Assembly (NCBI GenBank): GCA_903924445.1
Contig: CAIYBQ010000270.1
Location: forward strand, 1-33,746
Direction: 5' to 3'
Origin: an uncultured Armatimonadota bacterium
GTDB taxonomy: Bacteria > Armatimonadota > Armatimonadia > Armatimonadales > Armatimonadaceae
DNA length: 33,746 bases
Under the pieces are notes generated by a model. That model worked only from the letters and a program-made list of their open reading frames with translations, did no database searches and had not been told where the DNA came from. Below, piece after piece: positions 15,883 through 23,618 of the stretch; position 1 is the stretch's first letter, and each line of letters starts with the position of its first letter. Made by a program: the position numbers and the translations under genes.

Positions 15883-16587
15883 CTAGTAGGAATTCGTGGT
15901 ATTTACGGGTGCCCCGCCGTATTCGGCAAGAAGGGCGATACCTCCGGATGTTCCGAGACGTGATGCCCCGGCGCTCACCAACTCACCTGCAAAGGCAAGA
16001 GATCGAATCCCCCCTGCTGCCTTGATACCAACCGATTCGCTAACGGCTTGGCGCATCAGGGCGACATCCGCGGCTGTTGCACCCGTTGGTGCGAACCCGG
16101 TGGATGTCTTTACAAATGCTGCACCTGCTTCTTCTGCAAGCTTGGAAGCCCTTTGCTTCTCAGCATCTGTGAGATACGCACACTCGATGATGACCTTTAC
16201 GATCGCACCACCAAGATTCGAGGCCGCGACAACCCGCTCGATTTCCTCGAACACAATCAACTCAGCGCCAGACTTGAGCGCACTGATGTTGATGACCATG
16301 TCAACTTCATGAGCTCCATCGGCGACGACCAATGCCGCCTCAACTTCTTTTGCACCTGGCGCCGCAAGGCCGTGCGGAAAACCGATGACCGTACAAACCT
16401 TTGTCTCTGTGTCAGCGAGAATATCTGATGCATCTGCAACCCACGTAGGAAGGATACAAACGGATGCGAATCCGTATTCCGCCGCCTGCTCGACGAAGTC
16501 GATTGTTTCCCGCCGTGTTGCATCCGGGCGTAACAGCGTCTGATCAATCATCCGTGCGAGGTGTTGCTTGCTGGTGAATATACTCAT
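15883..16587 (-). CDS. deoC: deoxyribose-phosphate aldolase
   Basis: Cleaves 2-deoxyribose 5-phosphate to glyceraldehyde 3-phosphate and acetaldehyde, the last step of deoxynucleoside catabolism. The 234-residue TIM barrel carries D96 in HEVDMVIN, the Schiff-base lysine K160 in FVKTSTGF and the second lysine K189 in GIKAAGGIR. The DPxxT-like family start is visible as IDQTLLRPDATR. The ATG at 16587 overlaps the trpA stop by four bases (ATGA), so it is the last gene of a trpB-trpA-deoC unit. A tryptophan-branch/deoC operon is not a textbook arrangement and probably reflects convenience in operon building. No T-tract terminator follows; only a weak stem (15858-15886) is seen. Confidence 0.96.
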   Translation of the reverse strand: MSIFTSKQHLARMIDQTLLRPDATRRETIDFVEQAAEYGFASVCILPTWVADASDILADTETKVCTVIGFPHGLAAPGAKEVEAALVVADGAHEVDMVINISALKSGAELIVFEEIERVVAASNLGGAIVKVIIECAYLTDAEKQRASKLAEEAGAAFVKTSTGFAPTGATAADVALMRQAVSESVGIKAAGGIRSLAFAGELVSAGASRLGTSGGIALLAEYGGAPVNTTNSY

Positions 16588-17375
16588 CGTTTGGTCGCTG
16601 CTTTCAAGGTTGCCACGGTCTCTGCAAGTACATCCAAGTCTCGTGTCTCATGCAGCTGCTGAACAATCCGGCTCCCCACAACAGCGCCATCGGCGACGGC
16701 AGACACCGCTCGAACATGATCAGGTTGACTGATTCCAAAACCGACACAAACTGGAACACCGGGAATATTAGTGCGGATGGTCGAAACCAGTTCAGAGACT
16801 CCAATCGTTGCGTTATCGTGCATCCCAGTGATGCCCGTTCGCGAAACACAGTAAATGAACCCGCCGGCGAACGGCTTGACCTTATCCATGCGGACCTGTG
16901 TCGATGTTGGAGCTAGTAGGAATATAGTATCCAGGCCAGCTACATTACTCGCAGCTTTCCATTCATCTGCTTCATCAGGGGAAAGGTCTGTCAAGATCGT
17001 GGCGTCTGCCCCAGCTGCGGCGGCTGCGTTTGCAAATTCAGTCATGCCAAACTGCATTACCGGATTCCAAGAGCCCATCAGCACGATCGGAACCGTAACG
17101 CCTGCTTCGCGGGCAATACGTACATCGTCAATCACGGATGGTGGCGTTACGCCTGCCTCAAGTGCACGCATCGAGGATGCCTGTATCACCGGGCCATCCG
17201 CCAGCGGGTCGCTAAATGGAATTCCAAGTTCAATCACATCGGCGCCCGCATCGGCAATCGTCTTCAACACCTTCCACGTCTCACCCGGAAATGGATCACC
17301 CGCAGTCACGAACACCACAAGCGCTGCTTCGTTCCGCGATTTCAGCGCTTCAAAACATGCCTGCAAGCGACTCAT
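16584..17375 (-). CDS. trpA: tryptophan synthase alpha chain
   Basis: Splits indole-3-glycerol phosphate into indole and glyceraldehyde 3-phosphate and passes indole through a tunnel to TrpB. The 263-residue barrel has the catalytic E49 and D60 in VIELGIPFSDPLADGPVIQ, matching the numbering of the Salmonella enzyme. The phosphate-binding region is also present (VCVGFGISQPDHV and AVVGSRIV). The ATG at 17375 lies inside the trpB stop codon (ATGA overlap), and the stop overlaps deoC in the same way. Translation of the two synthase subunits is therefore coupled, as suits an alpha2-beta2 complex. Confidence 0.97.
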   Translation of the reverse strand: MSRLQACFEALKSRNEAALVVFVTAGDPFPGETWKVLKTIADAGADVIELGIPFSDPLADGPVIQASSMRALEAGVTPPSVIDDVRIAREAGVTVPIVLMGSWNPVMQFGMTEFANAAAAAGADATILTDLSPDEADEWKAASNVAGLDTIFLLAPTSTQVRMDKVKPFAGGFIYCVSRTGITGMHDNATIGVSELVSTIRTNIPGVPVCVGFGISQPDHVRAVSAVADGAVVGSRIVQQLHETRDLDVLAETVATLKAATKR

Positions 17376-18595
17376 ACGTGCATCCCCCCAAGACGTTCCG
17401 CAACAGCCTCGACATCTTTGTCACCACGTCCACTGAAACAGACAACGATTGTCTGATCGGGCGACATCGTTGGAGCAAGCTTTCGCAGCTCTGCAAACGC
17501 GTGTGCCGTCTCAAGCGCGGGAAGTATCCCCTCGCGTCGGCTTACCCATTGAAGCGCATCGAGAGCTTCTTGATCATCCACCGCAGCATATTCTGCGCGG
17601 CCACGGTCCTTCAGCGATGCATGCTCAGGTCCAACACCCGGGTAATCAAGTCCAGCGGACACACTGTGTGCTTCAGCGATCTGACCATGGGCATCCTGCA
17701 ACAGATACGTCAATGAACCATGCAGGACACCGGGACGACCAAGTGAGAGCGTCGCCGCGTGGCGCGCGGTCCCGATACCGTCTCCGGCCGCTTCCACGCC
17801 GATCAGACGTACGCTTTCATCAGAAACAAACGGATGGAACATGCCCATCGCATTGGAACCGCCACCGACACACGCAAGGACGACATCCGGGAGGCGACCA
17901 GTCCGCTCAATCATTTGAGCGCGCGTCTCGCGTCCGATGACGCTTTGGAAGTCCCGAACCATGGCGGGATAAGGATGCGGACCGACAACACTTCCGATGA
18001 TGTAGTGGGTATCCGCCACATTGGTTACCCAGTCACGAAGGGCTTCATTCGTCGCATCCTTGAGTGTCTTCGTTCCGCTCTCGACCGGCCGCACTTCAGC
18101 GCCGAGGAGCTGCATCCGGAACACGTTAAGCCGCTGACGTTTGACATCTTCAGCGCCCATGTAGACGCAACATTGAAACCCAAACTTCGCACAAACGGTC
18201 GCGGTAGCGACACCGTGTTGGCCTGCTCCCGTTTCCGCGATGATGCGCGGCTTGCCCATTTTTCGGGCCAGAAGAATTTGTCCAATGGTGTTGTTGATTT
18301 TGTGTGCGCCAGTATGACAGAGGTCTTCACGTTTGAGGTAAATCTTCGCGCCACCCAGCTCATTTGTCAGATTCTCAGCAAATGTCAGAGGCGTTGGTCG
18401 GCCTACATATTCCTGAAGATGCCGATCGAACTCAGCAATAAACTCGGGATCGGTGCGCGCTTCTTCGTAGCGTCGTGAAAGTTCATCGAGCGCAGGTACA
18501 AGCGTCTCGGGAACGAAGCGTCCACCGAAAGGGCCAAAGTGGCCACGTGCATCCGGTTCGGATGAAAAGGAAGGTCCTTGAATCAGCGAAGACAT
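17372..18595 (-). CDS. trpB: tryptophan synthase beta chain
   Basis: PLP enzyme that condenses indole with serine to give tryptophan. At 407 residues it has the normal TrpB1 length. The PLP lysine is K99 in HTGAHKINNTIGQ, E121 lies in AETGAGQHG, and the cofactor phosphate loop reads GGGSNAMG. The family N-terminus (GHFGPFGGRFVPETL from about residue 18) supports the ATG at 18595; a GTG 13 codons upstream is open but adds nothing family-like. The ATG has no Shine-Dalgarno site. Instead a TACACT hexamer ends exactly six bases before it, so a leaderless transcript is likely. There is no room for a trp leader peptide or attenuator in the 81 bases shared with the divergent hydrolase. Confidence 0.97.
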   Translation of the reverse strand: MSSLIQGPSFSSEPDARGHFGPFGGRFVPETLVPALDELSRRYEEARTDPEFIAEFDRHLQEYVGRPTPLTFAENLTNELGGAKIYLKREDLCHTGAHKINNTIGQILLARKMGKPRIIAETGAGQHGVATATVCAKFGFQCCVYMGAEDVKRQRLNVFRMQLLGAEVRPVESGTKTLKDATNEALRDWVTNVADTHYIIGSVVGPHPYPAMVRDFQSVIGRETRAQMIERTGRLPDVVLACVGGGSNAMGMFHPFVSDESVRLIGVEAAGDGIGTARHAATLSLGRPGVLHGSLTYLLQDAHGQIAEAHSVSAGLDYPGVGPEHASLKDRGRAEYAAVDDQEALDALQWVSRREGILPALETAHAFAELRKLAPTMSPDQTIVVCFSGRGDKDVEAVAERLGGMHV

Positions 18596-18601
18596 GGGCG
18601 A

Positions 18602-18610
18602 AGTGTACCA
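18602..18610 (-). promoter_or_regulatory. extended -10 promoter of trpB-trpA-deoC
   Basis: On the minus strand TGG (18610-18608) precedes TACACT (18607-18602), an extended -10 element. It ends six bases from the trpB ATG. The 10-mer GTGGTACACT is also found upstream of der. There is no recognisable -35. Confidence 0.5.
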
Positions 18611-18663
18611 CCGTGATGCCCTATTTTCTGCCACCCCATAGGCTTGAAAACACAGGGTAAATG

Positions 18664-18669
18664 TATACT
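18664..18669 (+). promoter_or_regulatory. -10 element of the alpha/beta hydrolase gene
   Basis: TATACT matches five of six bases of the -10 consensus and ends seven bases before the GTG at 18677, so transcription would begin at or next to the start codon. A TTGAAA at 18644-18649 is only 14 bases upstream, too close for a normal -35. Confidence 0.5.
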
Positions 18670-18676
18670 AACTCTC

Positions 18677-19474
18677 GTGTCCGACGCCATAAAACTGACA
18701 TCCACAATCGTCGATTCCGACGGTCTCTCCATCCATTGGCAGCAGGCGGGAAGTCAAGTCCCGGATGTCCTTTGCATTCATGGATTTTCAAGCTCATTTC
18801 GCCGTAACTGGTACGGAGCTGGCTGGGTCAGAGCCTTTCTGGATGCTGGTTATTCTCCGTTTGGGCCTGATCTCCGTGGCCATGGTCAGAGTGACAAACC
18901 GCACGTCCACGGTGCCTACTTCCCATTGGTCCACATGGATGATCTTCTTGCCGGCCTTACCGTATTGGATGCAGATCGCGTGCATGTCGTCGGGTTTTCG
19001 ATGGGAGCGGCCGTCGCATTACAGTTTGCAATGCTTCACCCTGAGAAGTGCAAATCACTTACCCTCATCGGCGTTGGTGACAAGATCATTGACACCTATC
19101 CTCCGCCCATGGAGCCGATGTGGATCGCGGATGCCCTCTCAACATCGCGGCCAGACTTGATTTCATCGTCGATTGGACGGACATTCCGAACCTTTGCAGA
19201 GCGGGGTCAGAACGACTTGGATGCCCTTGCAGCGATGATGCGAACCGGCGGCTGGCCCGGTCGTATTATGGAAAAGCGCCCATTGACGGTACCAACGCAG
19301 CTAATTCTTGCGGAGCGGGATACCTTTATGCCGACATCCATTCACCTCATCGATGCCATCACGCCACAAAACGTGATTGTAGTTGAAGGGACAGATCACC
19401 TTAGTCTGGCTCTGTCACAACAAGCGGTTACATGTACTGTGAACTTTATTGGAGCTGCCAATGTTTCGTTGTAA
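18677..19474 (+). CDS. alpha/beta hydrolase
   Basis: A 265-residue alpha/beta-hydrolase-fold enzyme, probably an esterase or lipase-like hydrolase of unknown substrate. The oxyanion motif HG is at 35-36 (CIHGFSSSF), the nucleophile S108 is in the elbow GFSMG, the acid is D215 in AERDTF and the base is H241 in GTDHLSL. No signal peptide is seen. A TTG at 18644 would add 11 residues but contains the -10 element, so I prefer the GTG at 18677, giving a leaderless message. The 3' end overlaps the following phosphodiester glycosidase gene by 14 bases, so the two are one unit. Confidence 0.88.
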   Translation: MSDAIKLTSTIVDSDGLSIHWQQAGSQVPDVLCIHGFSSSFRRNWYGAGWVRAFLDAGYSPFGPDLRGHGQSDKPHVHGAYFPLVHMDDLLAGLTVLDADRVHVVGFSMGAAVALQFAMLHPEKCKSLTLIGVGDKIIDTYPPPMEPMWIADALSTSRPDLISSSIGRTFRTFAERGQNDLDALAAMMRTGGWPGRIMEKRPLTVPTQLILAERDTFMPTSIHLIDAITPQNVIVVEGTDHLSLALSQQAVTCTVNFIGAANVSL

Positions 19475-20921
19475 TGTGGTTCAAACAGCACTCGTCCTGA
19501 TGACGGCGACGTGCACGGGAGTACGCGCCTGGGCACCGGAAGCCATCCACTACGAGCGTATCATCGGGCAAGGAGTGGTCCTCAAGCAGGATCTTTATCC
19601 TGTCGATCACCCTGCCGGTCCGCTTGCTATCCATACATTTGATGTTGACACGCACGTGCCGGGCGTTCGGATTAGTGCGGCCCTTGCTGGTGACACGGTC
19701 TGGGACACAGATGCCACATTAGGACGGGAAGTCGTTTCTAAACTGGCAACCAGGCGGAAAGCACTCGCAGCCGTGAATGCCGGTTTCTTTCCGTTTGCTG
19801 GAAACCCGATTGGCCTCCATATGGAGGATGGAAACCTCATCACAGAGCCAACCAAGCAGCGTTCATCATTTCTTCGGCTGAAAAATGGCTCCTACGCGAT
19901 CGCCTCGTACGCCTTCAAGGCCACAGTTACGATTGGTGCCGTTTCCATTCCACTGAATGGGCTTAATCGAAAGCCAGAGGCGATGGCAGAAAACATCGCG
20001 TTTACATCACAGTTCGGCAAGGAAACGATAAAGCTTGATAATCGCTACTGGCTCCAGCTGGATATTCCAAACGGCTCACTACAAACGGGTAGTGTGAGTG
20101 GTCGCGTGTCGCTGACCGAAAAAGTCCCACAGGTGATGATTCCGGCAAATACGGTCGTAATCGCCATCGGCCAACAGACTTTTGACTTACTAAGACCAAT
20201 CATCGTCGACGGAAGCACAGCGGTCGTGTCTTGCGAGCTAAAGCCTCTCGATGCCGATGCGCCGCTTGCCGAAGAAATTTCGGATGCAGTTACTGGGGCT
20301 CCTCGCATCCTTACAGACGGAAAAGTAGATGTTCGGAACAAGAGAGAGAAAATGTCGGAGTCGTTTAGTACGGTTCGGCATCCACGGACAGCTGTTGGAA
20401 TCCGCCCGGATGGCAGTGTCGTGCTTGTAACCGTCGATGGTCGTCAAGCGACTCTTAGCCGCGGTGCGTCGCTGTCGGAGCTTGCGGCAATCCTGATTTC
20501 ACAAGGGGCAACGCAAGGCTTAAACCTCGATGGCGGTGGAAGTAGTGCTGCCATCGCGAGAAACCTGGTGGTGAACTCACCATCGGATGGTTCTCAGCGT
20601 CCTGTCGCGGATGCACTCCTCATTTCAGGAGAGCATCCTGCAGGAAGCACAGAACCATTCGCAATCACGGGGCTCGCGCAAAGCCCATTGGCGATTGGCG
20701 ATGTGAGTGATCTTAAAGACACCAGCGGACGCCCGGTGGAGACGGGAATCTGGGGCACGGATGGTAAGGGCGTTTTCATCGACCAGGGAGGCAGACTCCG
20801 TGTGATGCGAGCTGGAACAAGCAAAATTTCGATCGCGTACCCCGGCAAAGAAGCCTTGGCAACCGTGAAAACAATCGACCCTAATCCACCCGTGAAGCCT
20901 AAATCCCCGCCAGCAAAGTAA
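19461..20921 (+). CDS. secreted phosphodiester glycosidase (NAGPA family)
   Basis: A 486-residue exported protein with a signal peptide (~1-25, ending VRAWA) and the bacterial phosphodiester glycosidase domain related to the eukaryotic mannose-6-phosphate uncovering enzyme. Landmarks are AVNAGFFPFAGNPIGLHMEDG (split here over ~104-124), RHPRTAVGIRPDG near residue 305, and GLNLDGGGSSA near residue 353. The C-terminal ~90 residues look like a bacterial Ig-like domain, and the protein ends in a proline/lysine tail. Known relatives remove sugars linked through phosphodiesters, for instance from cell-surface polymers; the substrate here is unknown. The ATG at 19461 has GGAG six bases upstream inside the hydrolase gene; a TTG at 19449 is less likely. 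It converges on the glycosyltransferase operon with a 10-base gap. Confidence 0.9.
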   Translation: MFRCNVVQTALVLMTATCTGVRAWAPEAIHYERIIGQGVVLKQDLYPVDHPAGPLAIHTFDVDTHVPGVRISAALAGDTVWDTDATLGREVVSKLATRRKALAAVNAGFFPFAGNPIGLHMEDGNLITEPTKQRSSFLRLKNGSYAIASYAFKATVTIGAVSIPLNGLNRKPEAMAENIAFTSQFGKETIKLDNRYWLQLDIPNGSLQTGSVSGRVSLTEKVPQVMIPANTVVIAIGQQTFDLLRPIIVDGSTAVVSCELKPLDADAPLAEEISDAVTGAPRILTDGKVDVRNKREKMSESFSTVRHPRTAVGIRPDGSVVLVTVDGRQATLSRGASLSELAAILISQGATQGLNLDGGGSSAAIARNLVVNSPSDGSQRPVADALLISGEHPAGSTEPFAITGLAQSPLAIGDVSDLKDTSGRPVETGIWGTDGKGVFIDQGGRLRVMRAGTSKISIAYPGKEALATVKTIDPNPPVKPKSPPAK

Positions 20922-20931
20922 GAAAACTCGC

Positions 20932-22317
20932 TTAGTCCGCCTTTTCTACGTATTGGATAGCATCTTGTGTTGGCTTATCGCGATAGAACGCGCGGACTGT
21001 GCCAACACTAAAGACATCGAAGGCTATCAGAGCTGCAATGACAACCGCCGCAGCGCCTGTATGGATACGCGAGTTCTTGATTCGTTCAATAACACCCGTA
21101 ACTACGAGTGCACCACCGAGTGCGGCAGCGATCGAGTAGCGCCCCGTCGAAAACACGACATCCCAGTCTGAGTACAACAGCTGCTGCAGAAGCCCTGTGA
21201 CGGCGAGCACGATTGCCAGCAATCCAGCCAACCGTACGACGATCGATTCTGCTGGAACGCCCGGCAACATTCCTCGTCGAGCCTTGCTGACGACATCCAA
21301 ATTGATGAGGAGAACCGCAAGCGACAATAAAATACTGATACTCGACCACGTGACCAAATCAATCCCCATGTGGAATTGCATTAGCCACATCGGAATTGCG
21401 GCACAGCCCCCAACCCACAACAGGATGACAGGTGCACTCAGCGTTACACCGGCGCCTTGAACCTGGATACCTGTCCCGAGAAGCTGTCCCAGTGAATGGG
21501 ATGCATCCAACAGCGGTCTATGGAATGTCCTGATAAGTGGCACTCCAAGCGTCATCTGGTTGATCAGCATCCACATCAATACAGGAAGCGCTATGCCGGG
21601 AATGAGCATTAGCACTGACTTCTTCATTGAAGCTTTGGACAGTGTGACCATTAGGAGTCCTGGAAGCCAAATGCCAGCAGTCAGTCGGGTTACCAAGGCA
21701 AGTCCAAAGAGAGCTCCAGCGAGAATGTACAGCTGGTTTTTAGCCGTCTGCTTGGTCCAAATACCCACATACAACGCTGCCGTCACCAATGCCATTGCCA
21801 TCGGCTCGTTCGAAATGTTTCCATGCATGTGACCGAACATCGGCGTAAACGCCATCACGGCCGCACAGACAAGGCCTGCCGTTTCTTGTTTGAAGGTGAG
21901 TTTTACAATGCAATACGAAAACCAAATGCTGATGGCACCAAATAGCAAACAAAGCCACCGGATGGACATTATTCGAATCGATGGTGTGGCACCGCCGAGC
22001 GCCTTCCATACAGTGGCAGCCACGGCATAGAAAAGTGGTGGGTGCTGCGCCTGGTAGGACACGTACTGCTCAGGATTATTTCTGCGATCTGGTGATGGCT
22101 TCGGGATTCCCTTTCCAGCAGCGATCGATTCGATGTAAATCTGATGCTCTTTTTCATCCGGGCCGAGTCCGTACAAATGGGTCTCACTTGCCATCGATGC
22201 CGGTAAGTTGTCAGGGAGTTGTATCCCTTGGAGCGGTGTCGCACTTAGCCATTGGAAGCCAACTGCGATGTAAATGCTGATCAACACCACCATCAAAACA
22301 TTGCTACGTTGCTTCAT
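20932..22317 (-). CDS. polytopic GT-C-like glycosyltransferase (GT39/PMT type), copy C
   Basis: A 461-residue membrane protein with about eleven hydrophobic segments. Its first large loop follows helix 1 and holds the acidic pair expected of polyprenyl-phosphate-dependent GT-C transferases: D54-E55 and H58 in GPDEKEHQ, then SYQAQHPPLFYAVAA. This matches the middle gene of the trio (PDEAAHW, then HQPPMFYLLAA), so the two are probably tandem paralogues. The expected role is transfer of a sugar from a polyprenyl-phosphate donor on the outer face of the membrane. The ATG at 22317 overlaps the stop of the upstream gene by four bases (ATGA). It is the last gene of the der-led operon. Confidence 0.8.
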   Translation of the reverse strand: MKQRSNVLMVVLISIYIAVGFQWLSATPLQGIQLPDNLPASMASETHLYGLGPDEKEHQIYIESIAAGKGIPKPSPDRRNNPEQYVSYQAQHPPLFYAVAATVWKALGGATPSIRIMSIRWLCLLFGAISIWFSYCIVKLTFKQETAGLVCAAVMAFTPMFGHMHGNISNEPMAMALVTAALYVGIWTKQTAKNQLYILAGALFGLALVTRLTAGIWLPGLLMVTLSKASMKKSVLMLIPGIALPVLMWMLINQMTLGVPLIRTFHRPLLDASHSLGQLLGTGIQVQGAGVTLSAPVILLWVGGCAAIPMWLMQFHMGIDLVTWSSISILLSLAVLLINLDVVSKARRGMLPGVPAESIVVRLAGLLAIVLAVTGLLQQLLYSDWDVVFSTGRYSIAAALGGALVVTGVIERIKNSRIHTGAAAVVIAALIAFDVFSVGTVRAFYRDKPTQDAIQYVEKAD

Positions 22318-23618
22318 TGGGATGCGAAACCTCCACCGAGGAGCTGCTTAATGGTCAGGAGCCCCAAAATCACAGCGGGAGTGTAGGCTAACCACTGCAG
22401 CTTTGATAGATGCTTCCATCCAACAATCGTAAGCACCGAGATTGGAAGGAGTGCGGGTAGAAAATAGCGTCCCTGTGCCTGGAAAACCTGAGAGATAAAG
22501 GCATAGTAAAACGGCATGATTACGATTGGAACAAGGAGCAATGCGCTCATCAATGGGACATTCACTCGGTTTTGTGGATCACGAAATGCGCGGATGATTC
22601 CTACTAATGCGGGCGTGATGACAAACATGATGCCAACAAATGGCAACGGCTCCCCAGCGAATCTGCTGAGCGGTGTATTTGGGTGAACAAAATACCAAAA
22701 CGATGCAAGAGACCTCACAGCGACTTGCCGGATGTAGTCTGCATGCGACCATCCGGCAACCTTCTCGATATCAGCTGGACTGAAATTCGGCCCGGTCGCA
22801 ACGTAAATGGTCCGTGCAAGTGGATCCGCATAGAGACTGAGGTTTCGCAGCCACATCGGGGAAGTCAAGATTCCAACGCAAACAAGCATCATGGCGAATT
22901 GGCTACAAAACTTCACAGTCAGTCCCGTAGTCTTGATTTTGTAAACGGCTGCCACGATCACCAACCACGGCAGTAACTGAAGGACAGTTAGCTTTGCATA
23001 CAGTCCAGCGGTGATTGCAACTCCCAACAGAATAAGAGCACGAAGCTCGACATTCTTACTTCTGATGACCGTAAGTGCTTCACCGATGATAATCGCACAG
23101 AGCAAGTGCGTCAGCGCATCGTTGGACACGGCCCCACCAAGCTGAGCTTGTACCGGCAGCACACACAGGAATGCTCCAAGGGGGCGCACAAAGTCATCCC
23201 CAAACTGGGTACCAATCCACTTGCAGCAATATGCAACAGTCATTCCGGCAAGGATCGCCGACAGGAGGCGGATAACCAGAAAGTCACCACCAAGCACTTT
23301 GAGAATCGCTGCGAGCAAGTAGAACATCGGTGGCTGATGGGCTTCATCCCGGCTAAGGGCACCTTCCGGAAGCTCGGTCATCCCTGTCGCACGCTGGATG
23401 GAACTGAGGACATTTCCGGGAAGAGGTGCTCTGCCAGGCGGAGGGACAAAGACTGGCAGACGCTTTGTCGTGCTGATCAGGCGAATGTTATCCCAGTGAG
23501 CTGCTTCATCTGGATTATTGCCAAATGGAACCATCGCCACGAAGAGAACGGATACAAGAAACGCCAACACTCCGAGGACTGCGTGTGTTGGAATCTGTTT
23601 ATTGGATGTTGATGCCAT
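22314..23618 (-). CDS. polytopic GT-C-like glycosyltransferase (GT39/PMT type), copy B
   Basis: A 434-residue membrane protein with about eleven hydrophobic helices, starting with HAVLGVLAFLVSVLFVAMV. The catalytic-type loop reads GNNPDEAAHW (D37, E38, H41), followed by RDEAHQPPMFYLLAAILKVLGG. It resembles its downstream neighbour over the whole first loop. The ATG at 23618 lies 20 bases inside the preceding gene. A TTG at 23648 would add ten charged residues and has no better ribosome site. It is likely a polyprenyl-phosphate-sugar transferase or an inactive relative; acceptor and donor are unknown. Confidence 0.8.
   Translation of the reverse strand: MASTSNKQIPTHAVLGVLAFLVSVLFVAMVPFGNNPDEAAHWDNIRLISTTKRLPVFVPPPGRAPLPGNVLSSIQRATGMTELPEGALSRDEAHQPPMFYLLAAILKVLGGDFLVIRLLSAILAGMTVAYCCKWIGTQFGDDFVRPLGAFLCVLPVQAQLGGAVSNDALTHLLCAIIIGEALTVIRSKNVELRALILLGVAITAGLYAKLTVLQLLPWLVIVAAVYKIKTTGLTVKFCSQFAMMLVCVGILTSPMWLRNLSLYADPLARTIYVATGPNFSPADIEKVAGWSHADYIRQVAVRSLASFWYFVHPNTPLSRFAGEPLPFVGIMFVITPALVGIIRAFRDPQNRVNVPLMSALLLVPIVIMPFYYAFISQVFQAQGRYFLPALLPISVLTIVGWKHLSKLQWLAYTPAVILGLLTIKQLLGGGFASQ

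Noticed and set aside
15858..15886. Stem (CTAGG/CCTAG plus ACCG/CGGT) between deoC and the metalloprotease gene as a terminator
   Set aside because: The pairing is broken by mismatched bases and is followed by AAAATC, not a T-run, on the strand that would need it.
18596..18634. Upstream GTG start for trpB
   Set aside because: The extra 13 residues are not family-like, and the extension covers the TGGTACACT promoter element.
18644..18676. TTG start for the alpha/beta hydrolase at 18644
   Set aside because: It would place the TATACT -10 element inside the coding region and has no ribosome site; the GTG at 18677 fits better.
18596..18676. trp attenuator or T-box leader before trpB
   Set aside because: The gap is only 81 bases, has no Trp-rich leader peptide, no alternating stems and no terminator.
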